Of a DNA stretch of 64,000 bases, positions 43,304 to 52,565 are shown piece after piece (positions within the stretch are counted from its first letter, which is position 1; each line of letters starts with the position of its first letter). The translations under genes and the position numbers were made by a program. The DNA is from DAHUYF01 sp035623985. Lineage in GTDB: Bacteria > Pseudomonadota > Alphaproteobacteria > ATCC43930 > CGMCC-115725. Below the pieces are notes generated by a model that was given only the letters and a program-made list of their open reading frames with translations, did not search any database and was not told where the DNA came from. Where the stretch lies: positions 1 to 64,000 of the forward strand of contig DASPSJ010000067.1 in the NCBI GenBank assembly GCA_035623985.1, given 5' to 3'.

Positions 43304-44740
43304 ATGCCGGCTTCTCCCCTCCGCCCCATGCTGGTGCCGCTGATCGTCGCCTGCGCCTTGTTCATGGAGAACTTGGACTCGACGATCATTGCCACCGCGC
43401 TGCCCACGATCGCGCGCTCGCTGGACGAGGACCCGCTCCGCCTCAACCTCGCCATCACCTCTTACTTGCTGAGCCTCGCCGTCTTCATTCCGCTGAGCGG
43501 CTGGGTCGCCGACCGTTACGGCGCGCGCCCGGTGTTCCGCGCCGCGATCGTCACTTTCACCATCGGCTCGGCCTGCTGCGGGCTCGCCCAGTCGCTGCCG
43601 GCGCTGGTCGCCGCGCGGGTGCTGCAAGGCCTCGGCGGAGCGATGATGGTGCCGGTCGGCCGCCTCGTCATGCTGCGCAGCGTGTCGAAATCGGAGCTGG
43701 TGCGCGCCATGTCCTATGTGACGGTGCCGGCGCTGATCGGGCCGGTGCTAGGCCCGCCGCTCGGCGGCTTCATCGTCACTTACAGCTCCTGGCGCTGGAT
43801 CTTCTATATCAACCTGCCGATCGGGCTGCTTGGCATCGCCCTCGCCACGATGTTCATCGAGAACGTCAAGGAGGAGGCCGACTGGCCGCTCGACCTGCGC
43901 GGCTTCGTGCTCGCCGGCACCGGGCTGGCCGGGCTCATGTTCGGCTTCGAGACGGCGGGGCGCGGCGTGCTGCCGCTGCCGATCGTCGCCTGCCTGCTCG
44001 CCGGCGGCGCGATCTGCACCGCTCTCTACGTCTTGCACAGCCGCGTTCACGCCTTCCCCATCGTCGATCTCGGCCTGCTGCGGATCCCGACCTTCGCCTC
44101 GGCCGTCGTCGGCGGCTCGCTCTTCCGCGTCGGCATCGGCGCGCTGCCTTTCCTGCTGCCGCTGATGCTGCAGCTCGGATTCGGCCTCTCGCCCTTCGCC
44201 TCCGGCCTCCTCACCTTCGCCAGCGCCGCCGGCGCGATGACGATGAAGATGACCGCCGCGCCGATCATCCGCGCCTTGGGCTTCCGCCGGGTGCTGCTCG
44301 GCAATGCGGTGATCTCGAGCCTCTTCGTCATGAGCTATGCGCTGTTCTCGCCGGCCACGCCGCATTGGATCATCCTGGCGGCGCTGCTCGCCGGCGGCTT
44401 CTTCCGCTCGCTGCAATTCACCAGCACCAACACCCTGGTCTTCGCCGACGTGCCGGCGCCGCTGCTGAGCCGCGCCACCAGCTTCCAGAGCATGGCGCAG
44501 CAGCTCTCGGTCAGCATCGGCGTCGGCATCGGCGCGCTGCTGCTGCATGTGACGCTGCTCGCCCGGGGCAAGACGGCGCTCGGCGCCGACGACTTCTTCG
44601 CGGCCTTCCTCGCGGTCGGCCTGATCTCGCTGTCCTCGATCCTCTTCTACCTGCCGTTGGCGCGCGAGGCCGGCGCCGAGGTCAGCGGCCACCACGCCGC
44701 GCCGGAAGCGCTCACTTCTGCTTTGCCAGATAAGCGATGA
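43304..44740 (+). CDS. MFS drug-resistance-type transporter (EmrB/QacA-like)
   Basis: A 478-residue transporter of the DHA2 type with about 14 membrane helices. Conserved motifs are FMENLDSTIIATALPTIARS in helix 1 (the D1 motif), GWVADRYGARPVF (motif A) and RVLQGLGGAMMVPVGRLVML (motif B). Efflux of small molecules across the inner membrane is expected. The 3' end overlaps the convergent cytochrome c gene by 29 bases, an unusual but small overlap. Confidence 0.92.
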   Translation: MPASPLRPMLVPLIVACALFMENLDSTIIATALPTIARSLDEDPLRLNLAITSYLLSLAVFIPLSGWVADRYGARPVFRAAIVTFTIGSACCGLAQSLPALVAARVLQGLGGAMMVPVGRLVMLRSVSKSELVRAMSYVTVPALIGPVLGPPLGGFIVTYSSWRWIFYINLPIGLLGIALATMFIENVKEEADWPLDLRGFVLAGTGLAGLMFGFETAGRGVLPLPIVACLLAGGAICTALYVLHSRVHAFPIVDLGLLRIPTFASAVVGGSLFRVGIGALPFLLPLMLQLGFGLSPFASGLLTFASAAGAMTMKMTAAPIIRALGFRRVLLGNAVISSLFVMSYALFSPATPHWIILAALLAGGFFRSLQFTSTNTLVFADVPAPLLSRATSFQSMAQQLSVSIGVGIGALLLHVTLLARGKTALGADDFFAAFLAVGLISLSSILFYLPLAREAGAEVSGHHAAPEALTSALPDKR

Positions 44741-45086
44741 TCGCCTTGCGGTCGTCGGGATTCTTGAGCCCGGCGAACAGCATCTTGGTGCCGGGAATCT
44801 TCGCCCTGGGGTCGGTGAGGTAGGTGTCGAGCTCGGCCTCGGTCCAGGTGATGCCGGAATTCTTGTTGGCCGCGGTGTAGTTGAAGCCGGGCGCGGTGCC
44901 CGCCGAACGCCCGACGATGCCGGCGAGGCTCGGCCCGATCTTGTTGGTTCCCGGCTCGACCGAATGGCAGACGGCGCAATAGCGCTTGAAGACCGTCTCG
45001 CCGGCATCCTGCGCCCGGGCGCGCGGCGCGACTGCCAGCAGCGCCAGCGCGGCAAGGGACAAGGCGGCAATATGCGAGCGATGCAT
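44712..45086 (-). CDS. Class I cytochrome c (c2/c-550-like), periplasmic
   Basis: A 124-residue protein with a signal peptide (MHRSHIAALSLAALALLAVA, cleavage near ARAQ). One haem site, CAVCH, is at about residues 37-41, and the methionine ligand lies in PGTKMLFAGLKNPDD. Length and motifs match mitochondrial-type cytochrome c. It shuttles electrons between periplasmic dehydrogenases or bc1 and a terminal oxidase. The last 29 bases lie inside the end of the MFS gene on the other strand. Confidence 0.93.
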   Translation of the reverse strand: MHRSHIAALSLAALALLAVAPRARAQDAGETVFKRYCAVCHSVEPGTNKIGPSLAGIVGRSAGTAPGFNYTAANKNSGITWTEAELDTYLTDPRAKIPGTKMLFAGLKNPDDRKAIIAYLAKQK

Positions 45087-45147
45087 CGTTCATCCTCCCT
45101 CGGGGCCAGCGGTTGCGTCCGCTGCGTGGCAATGTCGGCGCCGGCTC

Positions 45148-47262
45148 TTATCCAATCCGCTCGCGGCTGACAAGCCCCGGCGCCGCCGCCGCATTCAACA
45201 GCCCCGTCACGTCGCTGACGATGCGCGCGAGCAGCGACGCCGCGATCGTGCCCGGCCCGCCCTCTTCCGCCGCCGCGAGCGATGCCGTCAGCCGCGCCAG
45301 CGGCGCGTCGAAGCCGGGGCGCGGCGCCGGCGCGCGCCGTTCGAGCAGCGCCTGCGCCGCGTCCGACAGCGCCCGCTCGATCAGGCCGCCGAGCGCGTGG
45401 AGCGGCTCCGCCGGCGCCGCGGCGGCGCCGAGCTGGGCCGAAAGCGCGATGGCATGGCGGCAAAGCCGATGGGCATAGACGAGCAGCGCGAAGCCGGCGG
45501 CGACCGGCGCGCGCCGCCGCGTCGGCTCGGCGAGCATGCGCTGGAAACCGGCATCGGCATTGGCGATCGCGAGCTCCGCCTGGCGGCGCAGCGAGGCAAG
45601 GCTCGGCCCGGCCGCCTCGAGCCGCGCCAGCCCGGCGAGCACTTCGGCGACAAACGCCTGGTCGGCGCCGATGGCGCGGGCCAGCCGCTCGCGGAGCTGC
45701 TCGCGCTCCCATTGCGGCCAGAGCAGATATCCCGCGGCGAGCGCCAGCGCCGCGCCGCCGATGGTGTAGGCGACGCGCTCGGCGAGATCGATCCAGGGAT
45801 CGGCGCTGCTCATGCCGATGAGCAGAATGATGAGCGGCGTCAGGAAAGTGATGGCATAGCCGTAGCGCCGGCGGATGAGCAGGAAGGTGGCGAAGAGCAG
45901 CAGCCCGATCGCCGCGTCGTAGCCCGCGCTGCCATGCACATAGGCGAGCAGCGCACCCGCCACCGCCGCGCCGGCGATGGTCCCGGCGGTGCGCTGCAAG
46001 GCGCGGGCGAGCGTGCCGGCGTAATCCGGCTGCAGGATGACGAGCGAGGTGAGCGGCAGCCAGATGCCGTGCGGCAGGCGGAAGCGGACGACGATCGCGG
46101 CATCGAGCGCGGTGACGGCGGCGACCCGCAGGGCGTGGCGGAAGATGGCGGAGCGCGGGCTGGCATTGGCGCGCAGCGCCGAGACGACCGCCCCCCGCGG
46201 CCGGCGATGGGCGAAGGGCAGACGCAACAGGTCGGGGAGGCGCCGGCGCCGGCCGAACAGCAGGCGCAGCGCCTCCTCCGCATTGTCGAGATGGCGCAAG
46301 GCCTGCGCCCAGGCGAGGGGCGCGGCCGAAGCCGGCGTCTCGCCGGTCTGCGCCGGTGCCGGTTGCAGGCGCTGGCGCAGCCCCGCAAGCGACAGCTCGC
46401 CTTTGCCCGCAAGCAGGATGTGCGCCACGTCATGACAGGCTTGCCGCAGCTCGGTTTCGGCGGCCGGACCCGCCGCGAGCTCGCCCAGCGTCACCGCCGC
46501 GGCGGCGACGCGCGAGGCGGCGTTGAGCAGCACGACGAGCTGGGCGATGGTGGTGCCGGGACCGGCGGTGCCGGCGCGCATCTCGCCCAGCGCTTCGCGC
46601 GCCCGCTCGATCGCTTCGCGCGAAGCGGCTTGGCGCCGGGCAATGACCTGCTCGCGCCGGCGCCGCGCCACGACGCTCTCGGACTCGTCCTCGCGCGCGA
46701 TCGCGGCGACCAGCGCCGCCACGGCCTCCCAGGCGCTCGCCACTTCCTGCTCGAGGCGGCGATAAGGCCGTAGCTGCCAGAAGGCGAGCGCCACCAGCAC
46801 GGTCCAGAGTCCGCCGCCGGCATAGCCTTCCGCCCAGACGACCCCCTGGCCGCCGCCGATCTCGCCGATCTGGAGGCCGACGAGAAAAGCGGTGGCGGCG
46901 TTGATGCCGAGCGAGGCGCCGCCGGGGCCCAACGCGCGGATCATGCCGCTGATAATGCCGATGGCGGCCATGACCAGCGCCGCCGTCCACCAGCTCCCCA
47001 CCGCCGCGCCGCCCAGCAACAGCAGGCATGCGCCGCCCAGCGCCTGGATCAGCATGGCGACGAGCCGGCTGCGATAAGGGCCGCCGACATCGACCATCGA
47101 GGTGGCGAGCGCGCCCAGCACCGCGGGATAGGCGAGATCCCCGAGCCCCAAAGGCGGCAGCAGCACGAGCGGCGTCGCCGCGGCGATGGTGCCGCGCCAA
47201 GCGGTCGACAGCGCGATGCGGTTGGGGCCGCTGCGGAGCCATTTCTTCAGAGATCGGCGCAT
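45148..47262 (-). CDS. FUSC-family inner-membrane transporter
   Basis: A 704-residue protein with two blocks of membrane helices (~15-165 and ~385-520), separated and followed by soluble helical regions, the layout of AaeB/YccS-type FUSC proteins. Characteristic stretches are RGTIAAATPLVLLPPLGLGD and HGIWLPLTSLVILQPDYAGT, the latter being the FUSC signature-like loop. AaeB members export aromatic acids, which would suit this catabolic genome. ATG 47262 was preferred over an upstream frame with no similarity. Overlap with the 5' leader of the hydrolase gene is avoided. Confidence 0.88.
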   Translation of the reverse strand: MRRSLKKWLRSGPNRIALSTAWRGTIAAATPLVLLPPLGLGDLAYPAVLGALATSMVDVGGPYRSRLVAMLIQALGGACLLLLGGAAVGSWWTAALVMAAIGIISGMIRALGPGGASLGINAATAFLVGLQIGEIGGGQGVVWAEGYAGGGLWTVLVALAFWQLRPYRRLEQEVASAWEAVAALVAAIAREDESESVVARRRREQVIARRQAASREAIERAREALGEMRAGTAGPGTTIAQLVVLLNAASRVAAAAVTLGELAAGPAAETELRQACHDVAHILLAGKGELSLAGLRQRLQPAPAQTGETPASAAPLAWAQALRHLDNAEEALRLLFGRRRRLPDLLRLPFAHRRPRGAVVSALRANASPRSAIFRHALRVAAVTALDAAIVVRFRLPHGIWLPLTSLVILQPDYAGTLARALQRTAGTIAGAAVAGALLAYVHGSAGYDAAIGLLLFATFLLIRRRYGYAITFLTPLIILLIGMSSADPWIDLAERVAYTIGGAALALAAGYLLWPQWEREQLRERLARAIGADQAFVAEVLAGLARLEAAGPSLASLRRQAELAIANADAGFQRMLAEPTRRRAPVAAGFALLVYAHRLCRHAIALSAQLGAAAAPAEPLHALGGLIERALSDAAQALLERRAPAPRPGFDAPLARLTASLAAAEEGGPGTIAASLLARIVSDVTGLLNAAAAPGLVSRERIG

Positions 47263-47357
47263 GATCCATCCGTCCTCGCGGCGGCCGGTCCTGGAAATCT
47301 CCGGCGGGCGGGGTAAGCTGCGGCCGGAACCGAGGGAGCCGAGGTGATCGCCGCAAC

Positions 47358-48251
47358 ATGACCGCCAGCGCCGATGAAATGGCCGGCCCGACGTCGCGCG
47401 TCTTCTTCTCGCAGCGGCTGCGGCTGCATTACGTCGACTGGGGCAACCCGGCGGCACCGCCGCTGCTGCTGCTGCATGGCGGGCAGGATCATTGCCGCAA
47501 CTGGGATTGGGTCGCCGAACGCCTCCGCCACGAATGGCACGTCATCGCCCCCGATCTGCGCGGTCATGGCGACAGCCAATGGTCGCCCGACGGCAATTAC
47601 AGCATGGCGGGATATCTCTACGACCTCGCCCAGCTCGTCCACCAGCAGCAGCTCGCGCCGGTCACCATCATCGCCCATTCCTTGGGCGGCAACATCGCCT
47701 TGCGCTATGCCGGGATCTATCCCGACAAGGTGGCGAAGCTCGTCGCCATCGAGGGAATGGGCCCGTCGCCCAAGCTGCTCGCCGAGCGGCTCAAGCGCAC
47801 CATCGCCGAGCGCATGCAGAAATGGATCGACGAGCAGCGGGCGCTCTCCGGCCGCGTGGCGCGGCGCTACGCCTCGATCGAGGAGGCGTTCAAGCGCATG
47901 CAGGAGGCGAACCGGCATCTCTCGCCCGAGCAGGCGCGCCATCTGACCCAGCACGGCGTCAACCAGAACGAGGACGGCACCTATAGCTGGAAATTCGACA
48001 ATTACGTCCGCGCCTGGCCGCCTTACGACATGACCGTTTCCGATGTCGAGCAGCTCTGGGCGCGCATCGCCCGCCCGACGCTGCTGGTCTACGGCAAGGA
48101 GAGCTGGGCGTCAAACCCGGTCGAGGACGGCAGGATCGCGCATTTCAGGCGCGCGCGGGTCGAGAGCTTCGAGAAGGCGGGCCATTGGGTCCATCACGAC
48201 CGGCTCGACGCCTTCATCGACACGGTGCGCGCGTTCTTCAAGGAGGGGTGA
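47358..48251 (+). CDS. Alpha/beta hydrolase
   Basis: A 297-residue alpha/beta-hydrolase. The oxyanion region is LLLLHGGQDHCRNWDWVAER, the nucleophile elbow AHSLGGNIAL holds the catalytic Ser (near 106), and the late histidine is in KAGHWVHHDR (near 277). Families of this size hydrolyse esters, epoxides or C-C bonds. It is followed by the quinone oxidoreductase after three bases, so the two are probably one operon. Substrate unknown. Confidence 0.9.
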   Translation: MTASADEMAGPTSRVFFSQRLRLHYVDWGNPAAPPLLLLHGGQDHCRNWDWVAERLRHEWHVIAPDLRGHGDSQWSPDGNYSMAGYLYDLAQLVHQQQLAPVTIIAHSLGGNIALRYAGIYPDKVAKLVAIEGMGPSPKLLAERLKRTIAERMQKWIDEQRALSGRVARRYASIEEAFKRMQEANRHLSPEQARHLTQHGVNQNEDGTYSWKFDNYVRAWPPYDMTVSDVEQLWARIARPTLLVYGKESWASNPVEDGRIAHFRRARVESFEKAGHWVHHDRLDAFIDTVRAFFKEG

Positions 48252-48254
48252 GCG

Positions 48255-49226
48255 ATGAAGGCGGCGGTGGTCGGCGAGAAGGGCTTGGAGATCCGCGAGG
48301 TGCCGCGGCCGCAGCCCAAATCGAACGAGGTGCTGGTGCGCGTGCGCGCCGCCGGGCTCAACCGCGCCGACCTTGGGGTCGCCGCCGGCCATCGCCACGG
48401 CGCGCTGGGCGGCGCCGGCACCATCGTCGGGCTCGAATGGGCGGGCGAGGTGGCCGAGATCGGCACCGACGTCAAGGGCATCAAGCCGGGCGACCGCGTC
48501 ATGTGCTCGGGCGCCGGCGGCTACGCCGAGTATGCGGTGAGCGATTGGGGCCGCGTCTCGCCGATCCCCGCCAACGCCATGAGCTTCGCGCAGGCGGCGG
48601 GCTTGCCGGTGGCGCTGCAGACCATGCATGACGCGCTCGTCACCAACGGCCGGCTCCAGGCCGGCGACAGCGTGCTGATCCAGGGCGCGAGCTCCGGCGT
48701 AGGATTGATGGGGCTGCAGATCGCCAAGCTCATGGGCGCGCGGCCGGTGATCGGCAGCTCGACCAACCCCGACCGCCGCGCGCGGCTCGCGGAATTCGGC
48801 GCCGATCTCGCCATCGACAGCAAGGATCCCGCCTGGCCCGAGGCGGTGGCGGAGGCGACCCAAGGCAAGGGCGTCGATCTCATCGTCGACCAGGTCTCGG
48901 CGAGCGTCGCCAACCAGAACATGAAGGCGGCAGCGATCCTCGGCCGCATCGTCAATGTCGGCCGGTTGGGCGGCACGAGGGGCGAGTTCGATTTCGACCT
49001 GCACGCGCTGAAGCGCCTCGACTATATCGGCGTCACCTTTCGCACGCGGTCGCTGGAAGAGGTGCGCGAGATCGTCCGCCGCATGCGCGCCGATCTCTGG
49101 GGCGCGGTCGAGGCCGGCAAGCTCGCGCTGCCCATCGACCGCAGCTTCCCGCTCGACGAGGCGGCGCAAGCGCTGGCGCATATGCGCGCCAACGCCCATT
49201 TCGGCAAGATCGTGCTCACGATGTAG
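48255..49226 (+). CDS. Quinone oxidoreductase-like NADPH dehydrogenase (zinc-free MDR)
   Basis: A 323-residue MDR protein without the zinc-ligand cysteines. It has AAGLNRADLGVAAG, then the QOR-type nucleotide-binding motif VLIQGASSGVGLMGLQIAKL and PVIGSSTNPDRRA. This family reduces quinones or enones with NADPH. It begins three bases after the alpha/beta hydrolase, with GGGGTGAGCG before the ATG. Role: detoxification or a reductive step on an unsaturated ketone; specifics unknown. Confidence 0.9.
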   Translation: MKAAVVGEKGLEIREVPRPQPKSNEVLVRVRAAGLNRADLGVAAGHRHGALGGAGTIVGLEWAGEVAEIGTDVKGIKPGDRVMCSGAGGYAEYAVSDWGRVSPIPANAMSFAQAAGLPVALQTMHDALVTNGRLQAGDSVLIQGASSGVGLMGLQIAKLMGARPVIGSSTNPDRRARLAEFGADLAIDSKDPAWPEAVAEATQGKGVDLIVDQVSASVANQNMKAAAILGRIVNVGRLGGTRGEFDFDLHALKRLDYIGVTFRTRSLEEVREIVRRMRADLWGAVEAGKLALPIDRSFPLDEAAQALAHMRANAHFGKIVLTM

Positions 49227-49411
49227 GCGGCCGTCGCGGGGAGCACCCTACGTCATCGGTGTACACCGGCGACACAAATTTGGTGTGCGCCGATGACGCA
49301 GCGCGTCGCCGCAGACCGGCTCGGCACGCATTATAAGGGCATCGCCCTCCCCCGCCAAGGCTCGCGCGAATGAGCGAGACGGTCAGCTCGCGCTGTTTTG
49401 AGACGCCGCTC

Positions 49412-49809
49412 ACGCCGCCGGACCGCCCCGATAGTAGGGATTGGGGCGCGTGCGTTCCCGGCAGCCGGGGATTTCCCAATAGGGATGCCCGAAGAACGGA
49501 AATGCCTTGGCGATGCCGGCCTGCCATAGGCGGTCGGCACCCGCCGGCGGATCGATCAGCTCTTGACGGTGCTCAGTGCCGGGCAGCCATCATTGCGAGG
49601 ATGGCACGGAACGCTGCAGCCGGCGCGTGTCGCCGGGCTCGTTCAGCATTTTGCGTTCCGCGAAACCCCCAAGGAATTCCGATCTGGGGCAACGATTCCT
49701 GCGCGTCCTCGAGATTCGCGTGGATATGGGCGACAGGCGTAGCGCAGCACTTCAAATCAGCGACCGCTTTCGGGAAATCAAATCCATCTCGGCAGGTGGC
49801 CGATTGCAT
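49412..49809 (-). pseudogene. Possible decayed gene fragment, unknown family
   Basis: In this 731-base gap (49227-49957) no intact gene is supported. On the minus strand two adjoining frames carry protein-like sequence. From 49809 there is DLKCCATPVAHIHANLEDAQ and ESLPQIGIPWGFRG. In a shifted frame ending at 49410-49412 there is LIDPPAGADRLWQAGIAKAF and PFFGHPYWEIPGCRERTRPN. They may be one gene broken by a frameshift. No family is recognised, and chance cannot be excluded. The remaining parts of the gap show only an AT-rich promoter-like zone (49855-49925). Confidence 0.3.
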
Positions 49810-49957
49810 CGCAACCAGCCCGTCACCGAGAGACGAGACAGTTCCCGAAGATTGAGATAATATTTTATCAGTTCAATCAACTAGTTAGCGTATTATAGTG
49901 CATGTTTTTTCAATGATAAAACTTGCAAACTGGGACGCTTTACCCGATATTGTGGGC

Positions 49958-50578
49958 ATGACGAGACTTCAAGCGCTCAGGAAGCGCCTGCGGCCGGGAC
50001 AGGTCTATCGACGCAAGGACCTCGCGCGCTGGTCGAACGCGGTCGATCGCCACCTCAAGCAACTGCAGGATGAGGGAACCCTGACGAAGCTGGCGGGCGG
50101 CCTCTACGCTTACCCGAAAGACACGGTGTTCGGAAAAGCCCCGGCGGAAGATGACAAGCTCGTCAGCACGTTCCTCAGGGATCACCGCTTTCTTCTGGCA
50201 TCTCCCAACGCCTACAACAGCCTTGGGGTCGGAACGACGCAGCTTTACGACAAGACCGTCGTTTATAATCACAAGCGACATGGCCTATTCTCGCTCGGCG
50301 GGCGGACGTTTGAGTTCCGCGTCAAGCCGTCTTTTCCCAAGACGCTGAACCGGGAATTTCTGCTGGTCGATCTCGTGAACAATGTTGATCGTCTCGCCGA
50401 AAGCAAGAGCGAGGTGCTTGCCCGCGTTAAGGAACGCGCGTCGTCGTATGACGTGTCGCGGTTACGGCGTGCTGTGCGCGACTATGGCAATGTGCGAACG
50501 AAGAAGTTCTTCGCCGAAGCGCCCATTGCGGCCGTTCAGCCGAGTAGTATCAGCTTCCAACAGCGGGCCTTTGGCTGA
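49958..50578 (+). CDS. AbiEi/DUF6088-like antitoxin-type regulator, orphan
   Basis: A 206-residue protein. The N-terminal winged HTH (MTRLQALRKRLRPGQVYRRK, ARWSNAVDRHLKQLQDEGTL then GLYAYPK) is that of AbiEi-like antitoxins, and the rest matches the DUF6088 layout (LASPNAYNSLGVGTTQLYDK, VVYNHKRHGLF). Usually an AbiEii-type nucleotidyltransferase toxin lies directly downstream; here an HNH gene on the opposite strand follows, so the toxin is missing. ATG 49958 fits the family start; GTG 49898 and ATG 49913 are alternatives. A TATTAT box lies at 49891. Confidence 0.7.
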   Translation: MTRLQALRKRLRPGQVYRRKDLARWSNAVDRHLKQLQDEGTLTKLAGGLYAYPKDTVFGKAPAEDDKLVSTFLRDHRFLLASPNAYNSLGVGTTQLYDKTVVYNHKRHGLFSLGGRTFEFRVKPSFPKTLNREFLLVDLVNNVDRLAESKSEVLARVKERASSYDVSRLRRAVRDYGNVRTKKFFAEAPIAAVQPSSISFQQRAFG

Positions 50579-50647
50579 CAGCCCGCTCCGGCTACCATGG
50601 GCGAAATGCAGTCACTAGCTGAAGGGTTGCTCGCCACTCTTGGGCGC

Positions 50648-51196
50648 CTAGTCCTCACCGGGCATCGCACCGAGCGCGGTGCTCAGTGCGATCCTGTTCC
50701 CAGCCCTCCAAGCGTCGATTAGTTGGCGGCCCTTTTCGCTGACCCAGACAGTGTATGTAACAATCTCGTTCATATTGTTCGCAACCATGACGGCTTGGGC
50801 TAATCCTGCCGAAATAAGACGTGCGAAACTGAGGAGACCGTCTCCGGATATGATCAGAGCGCCCTTAGAATACTCAGAAAGGAAAAGGAGAAGATCGATA
50901 GTGGGATTGTCGAACGCGCCATTCAATGCAGTTAACATTGCTTTGTAGGAGTATATCGCTTCCGGACTGATCGTTCCTCTGTGATATAGCGCGTGGCATG
51001 TGGGACAGAGCGCGATTAGGTTGGCGAGATCGTGACCGCCACCAGCCTTCACCTCCCAAATGTGATGCAAGTCCAGCGCAAGTATGCCTCGACATGTCGG
51101 CACCGCGCAACGATAGCCAGCCTCGATCAAGACCGCTGTCTTAAGGCTGAGAGACAAAGACCGTCGCTCTCTTCCCTTCTTGATGTCCCTGTTCAT
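50648..51196 (-). CDS. HNH endonuclease-domain protein
   Basis: A 182-residue protein. The HNH domain spans residues ~25-75: EAGYRCAVPTCRG (CxxxxC), LDLHHIWEVKAGG (the HH of HNH), NLIALCPTCHALYHRG (N, CxxC, H). The two cysteine pairs bind a structural zinc. The C-terminal ~100 residues are helical with no recognised domain and might bind a partner. It lies between an AbiEi-like regulator and an AbiJ-like protein, a defence-type setting, but it is transcribed away from both. Confidence 0.85.
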   Translation of the reverse strand: MNRDIKKGRERRSLSLSLKTAVLIEAGYRCAVPTCRGILALDLHHIWEVKAGGGHDLANLIALCPTCHALYHRGTISPEAIYSYKAMLTALNGAFDNPTIDLLLFLSEYSKGALIISGDGLLSFARLISAGLAQAVMVANNMNEIVTYTVWVSEKGRQLIDAWRAGNRIALSTALGAMPGED

Positions 51197-51443
51197 GCTC
51201 TATGAACAGCGTGTCGCCAAGACGATGTCAAGCTGCGGTGCGAAGCGCTACCCCATTGAGCTTCTGGGGATCAGTGACAGTGTTAGCAGACGGGCCAACG
51301 CCGATCCCCGTGTAGTTCAGAACCACTCTATGACCTCGTATTCTTGTCGGGACCGGCGATCCGCATGCGGTCGATTTTGTGGGGAAACTACACCGCCTGC
51401 GATACGAATGCTAGGCTGGACTGCGATTCAGGGAGAGGCGGGA

Positions 51444-52439
51444 ATGAAGTGGAAGGATCGCACGATTGACGAGATCGCGGAGATGATTTGCATCCCGCAA
51501 GGCAAGACCAATTCCTTCTTCGTCTACCGCAGCAGCTCCTACATCACACGCTTCTTTCGAGATGCTGACACTGACTATGCGCACGACGGCACCAGCCGCG
51601 CTGTCTGGACAGCCGGGACCTTGGTAAAGATTCTCGAAGAGCCGCACCCCGACGCTCAAACCCCGCCAGACACGTTCTGCCGCGTCATTCGCGTCCTCAT
51701 GGACCAAGGAGACGCCATAAATGAGGGACCCGACCGGCCGGGTGCTCTCAAGGCCCTCAACACTGCCTTGGCGCGGGAGGGTTTCGAGGCATTCTACGCC
51801 GAGGACAAGCAATGCTATCTCCGGCACATCGGGACCAAAAGAGTGGCGGGCGTCTCGACCAGCCCGCATCGCCCCCTATCGGCCGCCGAGCGCACCAGAC
51901 GCGCGCAGCTCGCCGCCTACTTGGACAAGTGCTCGGAGGACGAGCTGATCGAGAAGGTGCTTCTCCCGATGCTGCGGCAGGCTGGCTTCCACCGCATCAC
52001 TGCAGGTGGCCACAAGGACAAGTCCAACGAGTTCGGCAAGGACATCTGGATGCGGTACCAGTTGCCCACCCAGCACTACCTCTACTTCGGCATCCAGGCC
52101 AAGAAGGGGAAGTTGGATTCATCCGGTGTGACGAAAGGGACCAACGCCAACATCGCCGAAATCTACAACCAGGCCCTGATGATGCTGGCACATGAGATTT
52201 TCGATCCAGAGACTAACCGGAAGGTGCTGGTGGACCATGCCTTCATCGTGGCCGGCGGTGAGATCACCAAGGCTGCTCAGCAGTTGCTTGGTGGCATGCT
52301 TGACGCCACCAAGCGCAGCCAGATCATGTTCATGGATAGGAACGACATTCTCAATCTCTTCATCGTCCACAACGTTCAGTTGCCGGAGGGTGCGCTACCA
52401 AAATCTACTTCCGACCTTGATGACGATATTCCCTTCTAA
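51444..52439 (+). CDS. AbiJ-N-terminal-like protein with restriction-endonuclease-type C-terminus
   Basis: A 331-residue putative defence protein. Residues ~1-130 (YRSSSYITRFFRDADTDYAH, SRAVWTAGTLVKILEE, ALKALNTALAREGFEAFY) resemble the N-terminal domain of abortive-infection AbiJ-type proteins. The C-terminal half has LLPMLRQAGF, then EFGKDIWMRYQLPTQHYLYF, GIQAKKGKLD, where Asp in GKDIW and Gln/Lys in IQAKKG give a D...QxK nuclease site. ATG 51444 with GGGAGAGG upstream is preferred to the longer frame, which overlaps the HNH start region. It probably senses phage infection with one half and cleaves nucleic acid with the other; inferred. Confidence 0.6.
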   Translation: MKWKDRTIDEIAEMICIPQGKTNSFFVYRSSSYITRFFRDADTDYAHDGTSRAVWTAGTLVKILEEPHPDAQTPPDTFCRVIRVLMDQGDAINEGPDRPGALKALNTALAREGFEAFYAEDKQCYLRHIGTKRVAGVSTSPHRPLSAAERTRRAQLAAYLDKCSEDELIEKVLLPMLRQAGFHRITAGGHKDKSNEFGKDIWMRYQLPTQHYLYFGIQAKKGKLDSSGVTKGTNANIAEIYNQALMMLAHEIFDPETNRKVLVDHAFIVAGGEITKAAQQLLGGMLDATKRSQIMFMDRNDILNLFIVHNVQLPEGALPKSTSDLDDDIPF

Positions 52440-52517
52440 TCCCTCGCTATCCATGTTGGCGATTCGACGGTTTGCGCGGCCGCGTATATACGCTCCGTAT
52501 ATGATCCAAAGGAATGA

Positions 52518-52565
52518 GGCCAGGGGCGGGATCGAAGCACCGACACTGGGATTTTCAGTCGCAGA
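52518..52565 (-). pseudogene. tRNA-Phe-like 3' half (decayed, probable attachment-site remnant)
   Basis: Read on the minus strand, 52565-52518 gives an anticodon arm with loop CTGAAAA (anticodon GAA, Phe), a variable loop GTGTC, a T-arm with TTCGATC loop, and an acceptor 3' strand CCTGGCC. The anticodon stem has one mismatch, the T-stem one mutation (G53 to C), and no CCA follows. The 5' half is absent. Integrated elements often leave exactly this 3' tRNA half. The surrounding 335-base gap otherwise shows nothing. Confidence 0.55.
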
